The notes: generated by a model not told the origin, from the letters alone. Numbered from the stretch's first letter, positions 8,769-17,502 are shown. The stretch: DNA of 64,000 bases from Flavobacterium johnsoniae (GCF_001879205.1 NZ_MLFK01000006.1:124001-188000); one strand, 5' to 3'. Program-made: numbers and translations.

Positions 8769-9587
8769 CTATAATACCAAAGGCACTTTTCTGAATTCGT
8801 CTTCTTCGTTGCTTTCGATCCCCAGGGCTTTATAGATGTATTGGAAAGTCGATAATAATTCTGGTTTTCCGTCTATTAAAGCTACATCGTGTTCGAAATG
8901 GGCACTTGCTTTTCCGTCAGCAGTTAAAATAGTCCAGCCGTCTTTTAATTGTTTTATATTTCTTGTTCCAAGGTTGATCATAGGTTCAATTGCAACAACC
9001 ATTCCTTCAACAAAAAGTTTTCCGCGGCCGCGTTTTCCGTAGTTTGGCATTTCCGGTTCTTCGTGCATTTTTTGCCCTAAACCGTGCCCAACTAATTCGC
9101 GAACCACTCCGTATCCGTGAGATTCTGTATATTTTTGAATCGCATTTCCAACATCTTCTACGCGATTTCCGGCTTTAAATTCTCTAATTCCAACATAAAG
9201 AGATTCTTTGGTTACTTTTAGAAGTTGTTTTACTTCCGGAGCAACTTCTCCAATTTCGAAACTATAGGCGTGATCTCCGTGATATCCGTTTTTAAATGCA
9301 CCGCAGTCAACAGAAATTACATCTCCATTTTTTAAAGGCGTATTATTCGGGATTCCGTGAACAACCTGAGCATTTGGACTCATGCAAAGTGAATTCGGGA
9401 AATCGTATAACCCCAAGAAACTTGGAACCGCACCGTGATCACGAATAAATTCTTCGGCTAATTTGTCAAGATATAATGTAGTAACTCCTTCTTTAATTTC
9501 AGAAGCAATCATTCCTAATGTTTTCGATACGATCAAAGCACTTTCGCGCATTAATTCGATTTCTTCTCTGGTTTTTTGGATGATCAT
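8769..9587 (-). CDS. map: Type I methionyl aminopeptidase
   Basis: Removes the initiator methionine from nascent proteins. The 272-aa product carries the pita-bread metallopeptidase marks: VVHGIPN, DVISVDCGAF and GDHAYSFE (two Asp ligands), GHGLGQKMHEEP (His ligand), AIEPMI (Glu) and HFEHDVALID (Glu). I chose the ATG at 9587, starting MIIQKTREEIELM. A TTG 24 bases earlier lies inside the TACTTTTG promoter box and cannot be the start of a transcript beginning there. No adk or infA neighbours are seen, unlike in many genomes. Confidence 0.95.
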   Translation of the reverse strand: MIIQKTREEIELMRESALIVSKTLGMIASEIKEGVTTLYLDKLAEEFIRDHGAVPSFLGLYDFPNSLCMSPNAQVVHGIPNNTPLKNGDVISVDCGAFKNGYHGDHAYSFEIGEVAPEVKQLLKVTKESLYVGIREFKAGNRVEDVGNAIQKYTESHGYGVVRELVGHGLGQKMHEEPEMPNYGKRGRGKLFVEGMVVAIEPMINLGTRNIKQLKDGWTILTADGKASAHFEHDVALIDGKPELLSTFQYIYKALGIESNEEDEFRKVPLVL

Positions 9588-9608
9588 ATTTTTCAGATTT
9601 TCAGTTGG

Positions 9609-9616
9609 CAAAAGTA
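9609..9616 (-). promoter_or_regulatory. Candidate -7 box of map
   Basis: On the minus strand this reads TACTTTTG, a full TAnnTTTG match, 21 bases before the map ATG. It supports the shorter map start. Confidence 0.55.
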
Positions 9617-9831
9617 CAATTTTTATCTCATTTTTTAAGTTATTTTTTTGACGCGAATTGTCGAATTATTAAGAATGGAAAATTTTAAAATGGATTTCAT
9701 AAATTTTATATTTTAAAAATTTCATAAAGAAGTTTTGTATAAAATTCGTGAATCAGAGACTGTTTAAACAGTGATGAGAATCAAATATCTCGCAAAAAAG
9801 CCCTAAATTAGTAGTAAAAACGAATCTAATC

Positions 9832-11085
9832 ATGAAAACTATTATAGATCAAGATATATCAAAAGTAAAGGCTTTAAGAAAGATGAAAGGAAATGCTCTG
9901 GCACTTTTGGGTGTTGCAGTGCTCTTGTTTATTATTGCTATTTATTTCAAAATTCCGATGCTTCAGGCTTTTAGCGAAGCGGCGATGGTAGGAGGAATTG
10001 CCGATTGGTTTGCAGTTGTGGCTTTATTTCGCCATCCTATGGGAATCCCGATTTGGCACACGGCCATTATTCCGACGAAGAAAAATGAAATTGGAGAAAA
10101 CTTAGGGAATTTTGTTTCAGAAGAATTTTTAAACCGGGAAAAATTAGAAATTAAACTAGAAGAATTCAACTTCGCCACAAAAGCTTCAGAATGGCTTTCG
10201 CAAAACGAAAATGCCAATAAAATTGCCAATGTAGTTGCGGTAAATATTATCCCGGGAATTTTAAAAACCATAAAAGACGAAGACATTAAAAGGTTTATTC
10301 AGGTTCAGTTTAAAGAAAAACTGGAGGCAATAAATTTTGGAGACTGGATTGCGCTGGCCTTAGAACCTTTGCACAAAGGAAATGTAAAAGATGAACTTTT
10401 AACGAATGTGCTCGAAGTGATGAGCAATGAGTTAACGAATAACAAAGATTTGATTCGAAAAAAAGTAAAACAATCTACGCCATTTTTGAGTTTTGGCTTA
10501 GCCGATAAAAGTATTTCAGAAGGGATTTTTAATGGCTTACAGGAATTTTTAAATGAAGCCAAAAAACCGCAAAGCGAAATAAGGGTTAAAATTGATGAAT
10601 ATGTTTATGATTTCTTGGAGAAAGTAAAAAACTCTGAAGAAATGAGAATTAAAATCAATAATATGATTCTGAGTTTTGCCGGAAAAAAAGAAGTTCAGGA
10701 TTATATTAACGGAATTTGGGATGAAATAAAACTTTCGATAAATAATGACTTAAATAAAGGTGATGAGTCTTCAATAAAAAATAATATTGCCAATGTGATT
10801 CAGGTATTCGGAAACGGACTCAAAGAAGATTCTGTGATGATAGACAAAATCAATAATTTTATTAAAAATGATGTTTTGTCGATTCTTTTAAACAACAAAA
10901 AAGTAATTGGAGATTTAATTTCGTCAACCGTAAAAAGCTGGGATGGAAAAGAGGTTTCTGAAAAACTGGAATTAGAAATCGGAAAAGATCTTCAATACAT
11001 CAGAATCAACGGAACTTTGGTAGGAGGAATTATTGGACTTGTGATTTATGGGGTTGAACAGCTTTATCATTATTTTGTTGTTTGA
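9832..11085 (+). CDS. DUF445 family membrane-anchored protein
   Basis: A 417-aa protein of the DUF445 (YjiN-like) family. It has an N-terminal hydrophobic segment near residues 22-40 (ALLGVAVLLFIIAIYF), the conserved AAMVGGIADWFAVVALFRHP block, IPIWHTAIIPTKKNEIGENLG, a long charged helical middle, and a second membrane segment at the C-terminus (GGIIGLVIYGVEQLYHYF). It is a single gene divergent from map. No catalytic motif is seen and the family function is unknown; I infer only an inner-membrane location with both ends anchored. Confidence 0.88.
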   Translation: MKTIIDQDISKVKALRKMKGNALALLGVAVLLFIIAIYFKIPMLQAFSEAAMVGGIADWFAVVALFRHPMGIPIWHTAIIPTKKNEIGENLGNFVSEEFLNREKLEIKLEEFNFATKASEWLSQNENANKIANVVAVNIIPGILKTIKDEDIKRFIQVQFKEKLEAINFGDWIALALEPLHKGNVKDELLTNVLEVMSNELTNNKDLIRKKVKQSTPFLSFGLADKSISEGIFNGLQEFLNEAKKPQSEIRVKIDEYVYDFLEKVKNSEEMRIKINNMILSFAGKKEVQDYINGIWDEIKLSINNDLNKGDESSIKNNIANVIQVFGNGLKEDSVMIDKINNFIKNDVLSILLNNKKVIGDLISSTVKSWDGKEVSEKLELEIGKDLQYIRINGTLVGGIIGLVIYGVEQLYHYFVV

Positions 11086-11105
11086 TATTGAGTAATAGAT
11101 ACGAA

Positions 11106-11173
11106 TCAGGCTGAGCGAAGCTGAAGCCTTTTTTGAGTTAAACGTCATGTGCCTTTGACTTCGCTCAGGCTGA
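11106..11173. repeat. CTTCGCTCAG-type inverted repeat
   Basis: TCAGGCTGAGCGAAG (11106-11120) pairs with CTTCGCTCAGGCTGA (11159-11173) with one mismatch in 15. I recall this sequence type as a common interspersed repeat in Flavobacterium genomes; that recollection has not been checked here. Confidence 0.6.
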
Positions 11174-11306
11174 CAAAATGGGATATTAGAAATATAAACC
11201 ATATAAGTGATATAAGTAAATATAAATAAGCATTGTTTAATTTAAGAAATGAAAATCACATAAGATAAAAGCTAAACTAAGCGTTACATTTTGGTATAAA
11301 ATAGTT

Positions 11307-11368
11307 CTCGCAAAGTCGCAGAGGCGCAAAGTTTTATAAATTTCTTTGCGGCTTAGCGTCTTTGCGAG
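11307..11368. repeat. GCAAAG-rich inverted repeat, no gene inside
   Basis: Arms 11307-11331 (CTCGCAAAGTCGCAGAGGCG plus CAAAG) and 11344-11368 match at 21 of 25 positions around a 12-base A/T spacer. The arms share GCAAAG and CGCAGAG words with the repeats bounding the GxxExxY gene at 8270-8761. Confidence 0.65.
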
Positions 11369-11430
11369 ATTTTTTAAGTTCGATTTGAATGAACTTATTA
11401 TTACTTATATGTTTAAAGTTTAAGCGTTTT

Positions 11431-12948
11431 CTACAAAAGCGAATGACAAGTCATTGCATTTGGCTGCTGTACTCCCATTAATTCTAAAATAGTAGGAGCA
11501 ATATCGCCTAAAACACCATCCTGAATATTTTTCAAGTGTTTATCTACTAAAATAATAGGTACAGGGTTTGTGGTGTGGGCTGTATTTGGGCTTCCGTCAG
11601 GATTAATCATCGTTTCGCAGTTTCCGTGGTCTGCAATTACAATTGTGGTGTAATCGTTAGCAAGAGCAGCTTCGATTACTTTTTTAGCGCAGGCATCAAC
11701 GGCTTCGCAGGCTTTAATTGCAGCGCTCATAATTCCGGTGTGGCCTACCATGTCTCCATTTGCAAAATTCAAACAAACGAAATCCACTTCGCCTTTGTTT
11801 AATTCAGGAACAAGAGCGTCGGCTAACTCGTAAGCGCTCATTTCCGGCTGTAAATCATAAGTTGCTACTTTAGGAGAATTTCTTAAAATTCTGCTTTCTC
11901 CTTCAAAAGGGACTTCTCTTCCTCCAGAGAAGAAAAATGTTACGTGCGGATATTTTTCAGTTTCGGCAATACGAATTTGTTTTTTACCTGCTTTTTCTAA
12001 AACTTCGCCAAGAGTTTCGGTAATATTATCTTTATTGTAAACTACTTTTACGTTTTGGTATGTTTCGTCGTAATTGGTAAGTGTTACATAATACAAGTTT
12101 AACTTGTGCATGTTTTGCTCATGAAAATCTTGTTGTGAAAGCGCTTCCGTAAGTTCACGGCCTCTGTCTGTTCTAAAGTTAAAGAAAATGACAACATCAC
12201 CTTCAATAATTGTGGCTAAAGGTTTTTGTTCTTCATTAACAATTACTACCGGCTCAATAAATTCGTCAGTAACGTCGTGTGCATAACTGTCAAGAACACT
12301 TGCTACAGCATTTGTAGACGGAATTCCCACTCCGTTAACTACTAAATCGTAAGCTAATTTTACACGTTCCCAGCGTTTGTCACGATCCATTGCATAATAA
12401 CGGCCAATGATAGAAGCAATTTTTACAGGAGTATCTTTGATATAATCTTCTAAATCGTGAATGTATTTTGCTCCGGATTTTGGGTCAACATCACGTCCGT
12501 CTGTAAAAGCGTGAACGTAAACCTGATCTAAACCATATTCCTGAGAAGCATCAATTAGGCCTCTTAAATGAGAAGTATGAGAGTGAACACCTCCGTCAGA
12601 AACTAATCCTAAAAAGTGTACTTTTTTATTGTTTTCTTTAGCGTAAGTAAAGGCATCAATTAAAACTTGTTCTTTAGCCAGTGTTTTGTGGGCTACGGCT
12701 AAATTTATTTTGGCTAAATCCTGATATACAATTCGTCCGGCACCAAGATTCATGTGCCCAACTTCACTGTTTCCCATTTGACCTTCAGGTAAACCAACAT
12801 TTAATCCATCGGTACGAAGCTGTGCGCTTGGGTAATTTTTGTAAAGACTGTTTATAAAAGGAACATTTGCATTGTCTATTGCAGATACTTTAGGGTCAGG
12901 AGATTTTCCCCAACCATCTAAAATCATAAGGATAACTTTTTTGTTCAT
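11431..12948 (-). CDS. gpmI: 2,3-bisphosphoglycerate-independent phosphoglycerate mutase
   Basis: Interconverts 3- and 2-phosphoglycerate in glycolysis and gluconeogenesis, in the cytoplasm, using two Mn2+ ions. The 505-aa length is normal. The alkaline-phosphatase-like marks are ILDGWG (Asp11), MGNSEVGH with catalytic Ser61, HAFTDGRDVDP, FFNFRTDRGRE, NFANGDMVGHTG and IADHGNCE. It is a single gene with a TATCTTTG box 18 bases upstream of the start. No cofactor-dependent enzyme (gpmA) is seen in the window. Confidence 0.97.
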   Translation of the reverse strand: MNKKVILMILDGWGKSPDPKVSAIDNANVPFINSLYKNYPSAQLRTDGLNVGLPEGQMGNSEVGHMNLGAGRIVYQDLAKINLAVAHKTLAKEQVLIDAFTYAKENNKKVHFLGLVSDGGVHSHTSHLRGLIDASQEYGLDQVYVHAFTDGRDVDPKSGAKYIHDLEDYIKDTPVKIASIIGRYYAMDRDKRWERVKLAYDLVVNGVGIPSTNAVASVLDSYAHDVTDEFIEPVVIVNEEQKPLATIIEGDVVIFFNFRTDRGRELTEALSQQDFHEQNMHKLNLYYVTLTNYDETYQNVKVVYNKDNITETLGEVLEKAGKKQIRIAETEKYPHVTFFFSGGREVPFEGESRILRNSPKVATYDLQPEMSAYELADALVPELNKGEVDFVCLNFANGDMVGHTGIMSAAIKACEAVDACAKKVIEAALANDYTTIVIADHGNCETMINPDGSPNTAHTTNPVPIILVDKHLKNIQDGVLGDIAPTILELMGVQQPNAMTCHSLL

Positions 12949-12965
12949 TACATTTTTGTTTTCTA

Positions 12966-12973
12966 CAAAGATA
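12966..12973 (-). promoter_or_regulatory. Candidate -7 box of gpmI
   Basis: TATCTTTG on the minus strand, a full match to TAnnTTTG, 17 bases before the gpmI ATG. Confidence 0.55.
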
Positions 12974-13110
12974 AGTCATTTCTAAAATTTGGAGAGAAAG
13001 CTTTATTACATTTATGTTTAATAAAATGAAGTGTAACAAAAAATACTAATTTAATTATAGAACTCTTTATTTTTTAAAATTAATTCACACTAAGCTCTTT
13101 TTCTAAGCTT

Positions 13111-13118
13111 TATTTTTG
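13111..13118 (+). promoter_or_regulatory. Candidate -7 box upstream of a 28-codon ORF
   Basis: TATTTTTG, matching TAnnTTTG, 31 bases before the ATG at 13150. A TTGACA...TGTCAA inverted repeat (13115-13137) overlaps it and could be an operator or a chance match. Confidence 0.35.
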
Positions 13119-13149
13119 ACAGCGCTTTTGAATGTCAAATATTGGCACA

Positions 13150-13236
13150 ATGAAAAATGTGATGAAGACCTCGCTGATTCAAAGTTATTTTTTAGGGGCT
13201 GTTAATCAAAATAGTAATCAAAAAAAGAATTACTAA
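13150..13236 (+). CDS. Possible 28-aa peptide
   Basis: An ATG-started frame reading MKNVMKTSLIQSYFLGAVNQ and then NSNQKKNY before TAA. It is preceded by a full -7 box at 13111. It starts with MKN and is rich in N, Q and K, but it has no membrane segment and no family I know. It may be a real small protein, a leader peptide or a chance frame in a long gap; conservation of the frame would decide. Confidence 0.25.
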   Translation: MKNVMKTSLIQSYFLGAVNQNSNQKKNY

Positions 13237-13498
13237 ATATATGGTTTAAAGTAGAAAATGTTTCTGTTTTAATGCTTTAATTTAAAAAAAACAGGCTGAA
13301 TTTTGTTCTATTTATTACATTCTGAGTTTCAATATTTCCATTTTCTTCTGTTTTTTTTAAGAAAATACGCTGAAATGTTATGATTTTTTGAGTGGGAAAT
13401 AATCTTACAGAAAGAATCATTTTATGTTAATAATGTTAAAATTTAAGCAAAAAAGGCCTGATTTTCAGGGTTATATTTTGCGTGGGGTGATTTTTTTC

Positions 13499-13506
13499 TA
13501 TTTTTG
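13499..13506 (+). promoter_or_regulatory. Candidate -7 box of the YkuD_2 L,D-transpeptidase gene
   Basis: TATTTTTG, a full match to TAnnTTTG, ending 39 bases before the start codon at 13546. Confidence 0.5.
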
Positions 13507-13545
13507 CCTTACCCAAATTTTTTATTATTAACCTAAAGAAATTCA

Positions 13546-14271
13546 ATGATTTACAAAATGTATCCGCTGCTTGTGTTTTTGTTATTGTCTTTTGGCAAAG
13601 ATTCAAAAAACACCTCCGAATTAAAGATTGCAACAACAAGAAGTATTGCTAAAGTTGAAAAAAAGCTTACAGTTGATGCAAAAATTGAAACCATTTATAA
13701 CTCTTTAAATTCTAACAATTTTAAGCTTCCTGAACTAAAATCTTTTACTGAAGCGTTGAAAGGTTTTTATCTTTTGAAAGAAAAAGGGATTATTCAGAAA
13801 AACATTCTAACATTAGTTGATTTTAGTTTATCATCAAATACCAAACGTCTTTGGGTAATTGATATGACTACCAATACGATTTTATTTAACTCTCTGGTGG
13901 CGCACGGAAGAAACACCGGAGAAGAATTTGCCAATACATTTTCTAACTTAAATTCTTCTTTTAAAAGCAGTTTAGGTTTTTATGCAACTGGCGAAATTTA
14001 TCAGGGTAAACACGGAGCCTCATTGCGTTTAGACGGTCTTGAAAGAGGTTTGAATGACAAGGCCCGCGAAAGAGGAGTGGTAATGCATGGTGCAGATTAT
14101 GTTTCTGAATCGTTTATCAGAGATCATAAAAGACTAGGCAGAAGCCAGGGATGTCCCGCTGTTCCGGTAGAATTAACAGATGAAATCATCCAGACTATAA
14201 AAGACAAATCATGTTTGTATATCTATCATCCATCAAGAAGTTTTACAATGGAAGAAAGGCTAATTTCTTAA
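13546..14271 (+). CDS. Murein L,D-transpeptidase catalytic-domain protein (YkuD_2 type)
   Basis: A 241-aa exported protein with a short hydrophobic N-terminus (MYPLLVFLLLSFG) and the YkuD_2 catalytic block VVMHGADYVSESFIRDHKRL followed by GRSQGCPAVP. The nucleophilic cysteine is Cys203, with the His in MHGADY. It would act on peptidoglycan stem peptides in the periplasm. ATGs at 13546 and 13558 are both usable; the second gives a tighter signal peptide. Its last 12 bases overlap the end of a second, unrelated L,D-transpeptidase on the other strand. Confidence 0.85.
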   Translation: MIYKMYPLLVFLLLSFGKDSKNTSELKIATTRSIAKVEKKLTVDAKIETIYNSLNSNNFKLPELKSFTEALKGFYLLKEKGIIQKNILTLVDFSLSSNTKRLWVIDMTTNTILFNSLVAHGRNTGEEFANTFSNLNSSFKSSLGFYATGEIYQGKHGASLRLDGLERGLNDKARERGVVMHGADYVSESFIRDHKRLGRSQGCPAVPVELTDEIIQTIKDKSCLYIYHPSRSFTMEERLIS

Positions 14272-15843
14272 TTTAGCATACAAATCTGAATCTAGATTAT
14301 AAATGTCAGCTCTGAAAATGAGCTGATTTTTTTTGCTCCAGGCTGTCCAGTACCATTGATACAATGCATATTTTTTTGTGATTTTGAAACTCATTGTTTT
14401 TTTTGAAGCAATTATAGTGTCGATTTTTTCTTTTGAAAATCTTGTTGAGTCATTTAAAATGTGTTCGGCCAGTTCCAGCGGATTTTCGACACGAACACAA
14501 CCCGAACTTAAAGAGCGATTGTTTCTTACGAAATTATTTCGATGATTGGTATCGTGCAAGTAAACACTATGATGATTTGGAAATAGGATTTTCATTAATC
14601 CTAATGAGTTATTATAACCCGGACTTTGAACGTATCGATAGTTATTAGGTTTGTTTTCGTTCCATGCAGCAGGTTCAACCACATTTCCTGATGTGTCGTA
14701 AATAGTGATATTTTTCTTTGTCAGGTAATTTCGGTTTCGCTTCATTGCAGGAACAACGTCTTCCTTTAAAATAGTAGGAGGGACGGTCCATGTTGGATTA
14801 AAAACGACTGTTCTTAAAAACGATGTGATGATAGGGGTTTTTCTTTTACTGGTTCCTACGACAACATTTCTGACCAAAGTCGTATCTTGATTCTCAACTA
14901 CATGTAAGCTGTAATCCGGAATATTGATGATAAAGTAATTTTCGGACAACTCGGTTGGGTACCATCTCCAGCGTTCTAAATTGGCGATAATCTGCTGTTT
15001 TCTTCTTTCTTTAGAATAATTTAATGCGCTGATAGTTCCAATGCCAATAACACCATCATCGGCAAGGCCGTGACGAGCCTGGAATTTTTTAACTGCCTCA
15101 AAAGTTTTTTTGTCGTATTTATCAGTTAGACTGTCTTTTCCTGACATATCTTTCCAGAATAAAAGTTTCTTTTTAATAGGTATTAAAGCATTGTTTGTAT
15201 CATTTAAAGTGATTTTCTTAACCGCATCAATTGTGCTAATGTTTTCATCTGGAAAAGAATTGATGATTTCAAGTGATTTTAATAACTGCTTGTATGTTTC
15301 TGATTTTGGCTGAATACTCTCAACAATGCTGTCTAATTTATTTTTGTTGAAAGCTTTTATCAAAACATTATTTACGTCGAATGTTTTTTCATCTAAATCC
15401 CAATCTGTATACAATTTCTTCGGATCTAGTTTTCCTTTGTACAAATGGTTTAAGTATTTTTCGAAATTATAGGTCAGAAGTATATCGTAAGTGGCTAAAT
15501 CAGCATCATTTAGATTACTTATTTTGCTTTCAAATTTCTTTAGCTGCGAAGCCTTGTAGTCTTCAGGATCTAAACCTAATGCAGCCGATTTTTCTAATTG
15601 AGATAAAACGTAAGTTCGTTTTTTTAGATTTCCCCAAACCGTTTTATTTTCAGATGAAATGTAAAACTGTTTGAGGGTTTCACTTTTAAAAGTATTTAAT
15701 AATGCTGTATCGATCTCTACTTTTCGTTCGTCAGTAAGTATAATTGCAGGAGCCTTTTTGATTACAATAGGTTTAATCTTAGGTTCTTCTTTCTTGCAAC
15801 TAATAAAAATGCATACTGCTAATAAAAAGTAAAGTTTTTTCAT
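14260..15843 (-). CDS. L,D-transpeptidase lipoprotein, YcbB/LdtD type
   Basis: A 527-aa predicted lipoprotein (FISCKKEE, lipidated Cys16). It has a helical scaffold domain with WGNLKKRTYVL, a PG_binding_1 repeat (KFQARHGLADDGVIGIGT), then a YkuD domain ending HDTNHRNNF...SLSSGCVRVENP with catalytic Cys449. This is the YcbB layout for 3-3 crosslinking of peptidoglycan or attachment to the wall. It starts one base after the GNAT gene stop, so the two share a transcript. The lipobox predicts anchoring in a membrane facing the periplasm. Confidence 0.9.
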   Translation of the reverse strand: MKKLYFLLAVCIFISCKKEEPKIKPIVIKKAPAIILTDERKVEIDTALLNTFKSETLKQFYISSENKTVWGNLKKRTYVLSQLEKSAALGLDPEDYKASQLKKFESKISNLNDADLATYDILLTYNFEKYLNHLYKGKLDPKKLYTDWDLDEKTFDVNNVLIKAFNKNKLDSIVESIQPKSETYKQLLKSLEIINSFPDENISTIDAVKKITLNDTNNALIPIKKKLLFWKDMSGKDSLTDKYDKKTFEAVKKFQARHGLADDGVIGIGTISALNYSKERRKQQIIANLERWRWYPTELSENYFIINIPDYSLHVVENQDTTLVRNVVVGTSKRKTPIITSFLRTVVFNPTWTVPPTILKEDVVPAMKRNRNYLTKKNITIYDTSGNVVEPAAWNENKPNNYRYVQSPGYNNSLGLMKILFPNHHSVYLHDTNHRNNFVRNNRSLSSGCVRVENPLELAEHILNDSTRFSKEKIDTIIASKKTMSFKITKKYALYQWYWTAWSKKNQLIFRADIYNLDSDLYAKLRN

Positions 15844-15844
15844 T

Positions 15845-16282
15845 CTATAATCTTTTAAACATTAAATAATGTTCTCCAACATCTTTTATATCAAAGGGGG
15901 TTCCTAAAATTTGGTAATTCATTTTTTTGTAAAAACCAACTGCAGCAGTTCGGGCATTAAACCAAATTAAGTCAGTTTGATTATTTTTGCAATAGGTTTC
16001 ACAATGTTTAACCAGTGCTTCGCCAAAACCTTTTTTCTGATGATTTTCTAAAATGGCCATTCCTCGAATCTGCGCCTGATTTTTTTCGGCAAATATAGGG
16101 TTGCTTTGATTGAATAACGAAATAATTCCTGTTAAATTTTCGTCACTAAATAAACCAAAGTGGTGTGTTGTCTCAAGATCGTCTCCATCAAAGACACAAC
16201 TTTCGATAGGTTTTCCTTTTCTTAAAACTGGCTGGCGTACGATATAGGTTTCTTGTGATGGAATTTCTTTAATAATATTCAT
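15845..16282 (-). CDS. GNAT family N-acetyltransferase
   Basis: A 145-aa acyl-CoA N-acyltransferase. The acetyl-CoA binding loop is in ENHQKKGFGEALVKHCETY (Q-x-x-G-x-G/A type), followed by the typical WFNARTAAVGFYKKMNYQI stretch where the acceptor-side strand and helix lie. The substrate is not evident. It is the first gene of a two-gene unit with the L,D-transpeptidase, separated from it by a single base, which hints at but does not show a wall-related role. Confidence 0.85.
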   Translation of the reverse strand: MNIIKEIPSQETYIVRQPVLRKGKPIESCVFDGDDLETTHHFGLFSDENLTGIISLFNQSNPIFAEKNQAQIRGMAILENHQKKGFGEALVKHCETYCKNNQTDLIWFNARTAAVGFYKKMNYQILGTPFDIKDVGEHYLMFKRL

Positions 16283-16398
16283 GATTTTTAAAAAATAATT
16301 GATTTTATAATGATTTAATTTTAAATAGGTTATAAAAAAATGTTGATTTTAATTAATTTTTTTTGCCAAAAAGCTTGTTTTGAACTTAACTTTATTTT

Positions 16399-16406
16399 TA
16401 TATTTG
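16399..16406 (+). promoter_or_regulatory. Promoter -7 box of first tRNA-Gly
   Basis: TATATTTG followed by CACC, ending 10 bases before the mature tRNA. A TTTTG at 16378-16382 is a possible -33 element with a 16-base spacer. Nearly the same box precedes the second copy. Confidence 0.65.
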
Positions 16407-16416
16407 CACCAGCAAT

Positions 16417-16489
<73 letters not shown>

Positions 16490-16491
16490 CT

Positions 16492-16524
16492 AAAAAACCG
16501 GAACTTAATTGTTTCGGTTTTTTT
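16492..16524 (+). terminator. Terminator of first tRNA-Gly
   Basis: AAAAAACCGGAAC (16492-16504) pairs with GTTTCGGTTTTTT (16511-16523) with one mismatch, ending in a T run. Confidence 0.75.
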
Positions 16525-16574
16525 ATCAAACTAAATAATTTTTGATTTTTGTTTTTTAGAATGATTTAATTATT

Positions 16575-16582
16575 TATATTTG
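16575..16582 (+). promoter_or_regulatory. Promoter -7 box of second tRNA-Gly
   Basis: TATATTTG followed by CACCC, ending 12 bases before the second tRNA. A TTTG at 16548-16551 lies 23 bases upstream as a possible -33. Confidence 0.65.
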
Positions 16583-16594
16583 CACCCTGTTAAT

Positions 16595-16667
<73 letters not shown>

Positions 16668-16671
16668 CTTC

Positions 16672-16703
16672 AAAAGCCTCAAACATTGTTTGAGGCTTTT
16701 TTG
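16672..16703 (+). terminator. Terminator of second tRNA-Gly
   Basis: AAAAGCCTCAAAC and GTTTGAGGCTTTT pair perfectly over 13 bases around an ATT loop, followed by Ts. Confidence 0.85.
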
Positions 16704-16794
16704 TTTTATATTTCTTTTGAACCATTTAAGTTATATAACTAAAGTAAGTTTGGATAACGCTTTCTTTAAATAACATAACTTAAAATGGTGAAAA

Positions 16795-17502
16795 TTAATT
16801 CAGGTTGCTTAAGTCGCTTTCAGTCTCTAATTCTGTAGGTGTTTCATTTTGTTTAAAAAGTCTTGCCTTTAAGGAGCCTTTTAGGGTTATTTTTTCGCCT
16901 TTTACCTCAAGCCAGCTTCCTTCTCTTAAACCTAAAACCGGAATTGCGTTAAAGGCATGGAATTCTTTTATTCGGGTTTCACGAGTTTCGCCCATGTGCT
17001 GTGAGTTTGCATCAGGATCTAAATAGTGTGGATTTAAGTTAAACGGAATTAATCCTAAGGTTTGAAAACTAGGCGGATAAATAATAGGCATGTCATTAGT
17101 AGTCTGCATTGATAATCCGCAAATATTGCTTCCTGCACTTGTTCCTAGATAGGGAGTTCCGTTTTTTACCTTTTCTGCAAGAAATTGCATGATGTTGTGT
17201 TTGTATAATTGGGTTACCAGTAAAAAGGTATTTCCTCCGCCGGTAAATATTCCTTCGGCATTTTCTATGGCTTTCTTAGGATCTTCAAATTCATGAATTC
17301 CTTGAAGGTTAAGATTTATTGAAGCAAATGCCTGTGCGGCTTTTGTGGTGTACTCGTCATGCGAAATTCCGCTGGGACGTGCATAAGGAATAAATAAAAT
17401 GTTTTTACAGTTTTTAAAATGTAATTGTAATACGGGTAGTAAATAATCCAAATAACTTCCGCCGTGCAGGGTAGAAGTGCTGGCGATAATAATGCTTTTC
17501 AT
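16795..17502 (-). CDS. pepE: Dipeptidase PepE (peptidase E, family S51)
   Basis: Cleaves alpha-aspartyl dipeptides (Asp-Xaa) in the cytoplasm. The 235-aa length is normal. The nucleophile elbow is YLGTSAGSNIC, preceded by AEGIFTGGGNTFLL. TTNDMPIIYPPSFQTLGLIP, LNPHYLDPD (His of the triad region) and GETRETRIKEFH are family blocks. There is no signal peptide. It is a single gene between the tRNA pair and the secreted-paralogue operon, which it faces away from. Confidence 0.93.
   Translation of the reverse strand: MKSIIIASTSTLHGGSYLDYLLPVLQLHFKNCKNILFIPYARPSGISHDEYTTKAAQAFASINLNLQGIHEFEDPKKAIENAEGIFTGGGNTFLLVTQLYKHNIMQFLAEKVKNGTPYLGTSAGSNICGLSMQTTNDMPIIYPPSFQTLGLIPFNLNPHYLDPDANSQHMGETRETRIKEFHAFNAIPVLGLREGSWLEVKGEKITLKGSLKARLFKQNETPTELETESDLSNLN

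Larger units (their letters stand above)
11086..11430. other. Gene-free gap holding two short palindromic repeats
   Basis: The 345 bases between the DUF445 and gpmI stops hold no plausible gene. They contain the two inverted repeats listed separately (11106-11173 and 11307-11368) and A/T-rich filler between them. Both genes converge on this gap, so it may also act in termination. Confidence 0.7.
12949..13545. other. 600-base gap with two promoters and a possible 28-codon ORF
   Basis: Between gpmI (minus) and the L,D-transpeptidase (plus) there is no standard gene. The gap holds the gpmI promoter, a TATTTTTG box at 13111 followed by a 28-codon ORF at 13150, and a second TATTTTTG box at 13499 serving the transpeptidase. 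The rest is A/T-rich without clear hairpins. Confidence 0.6.
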
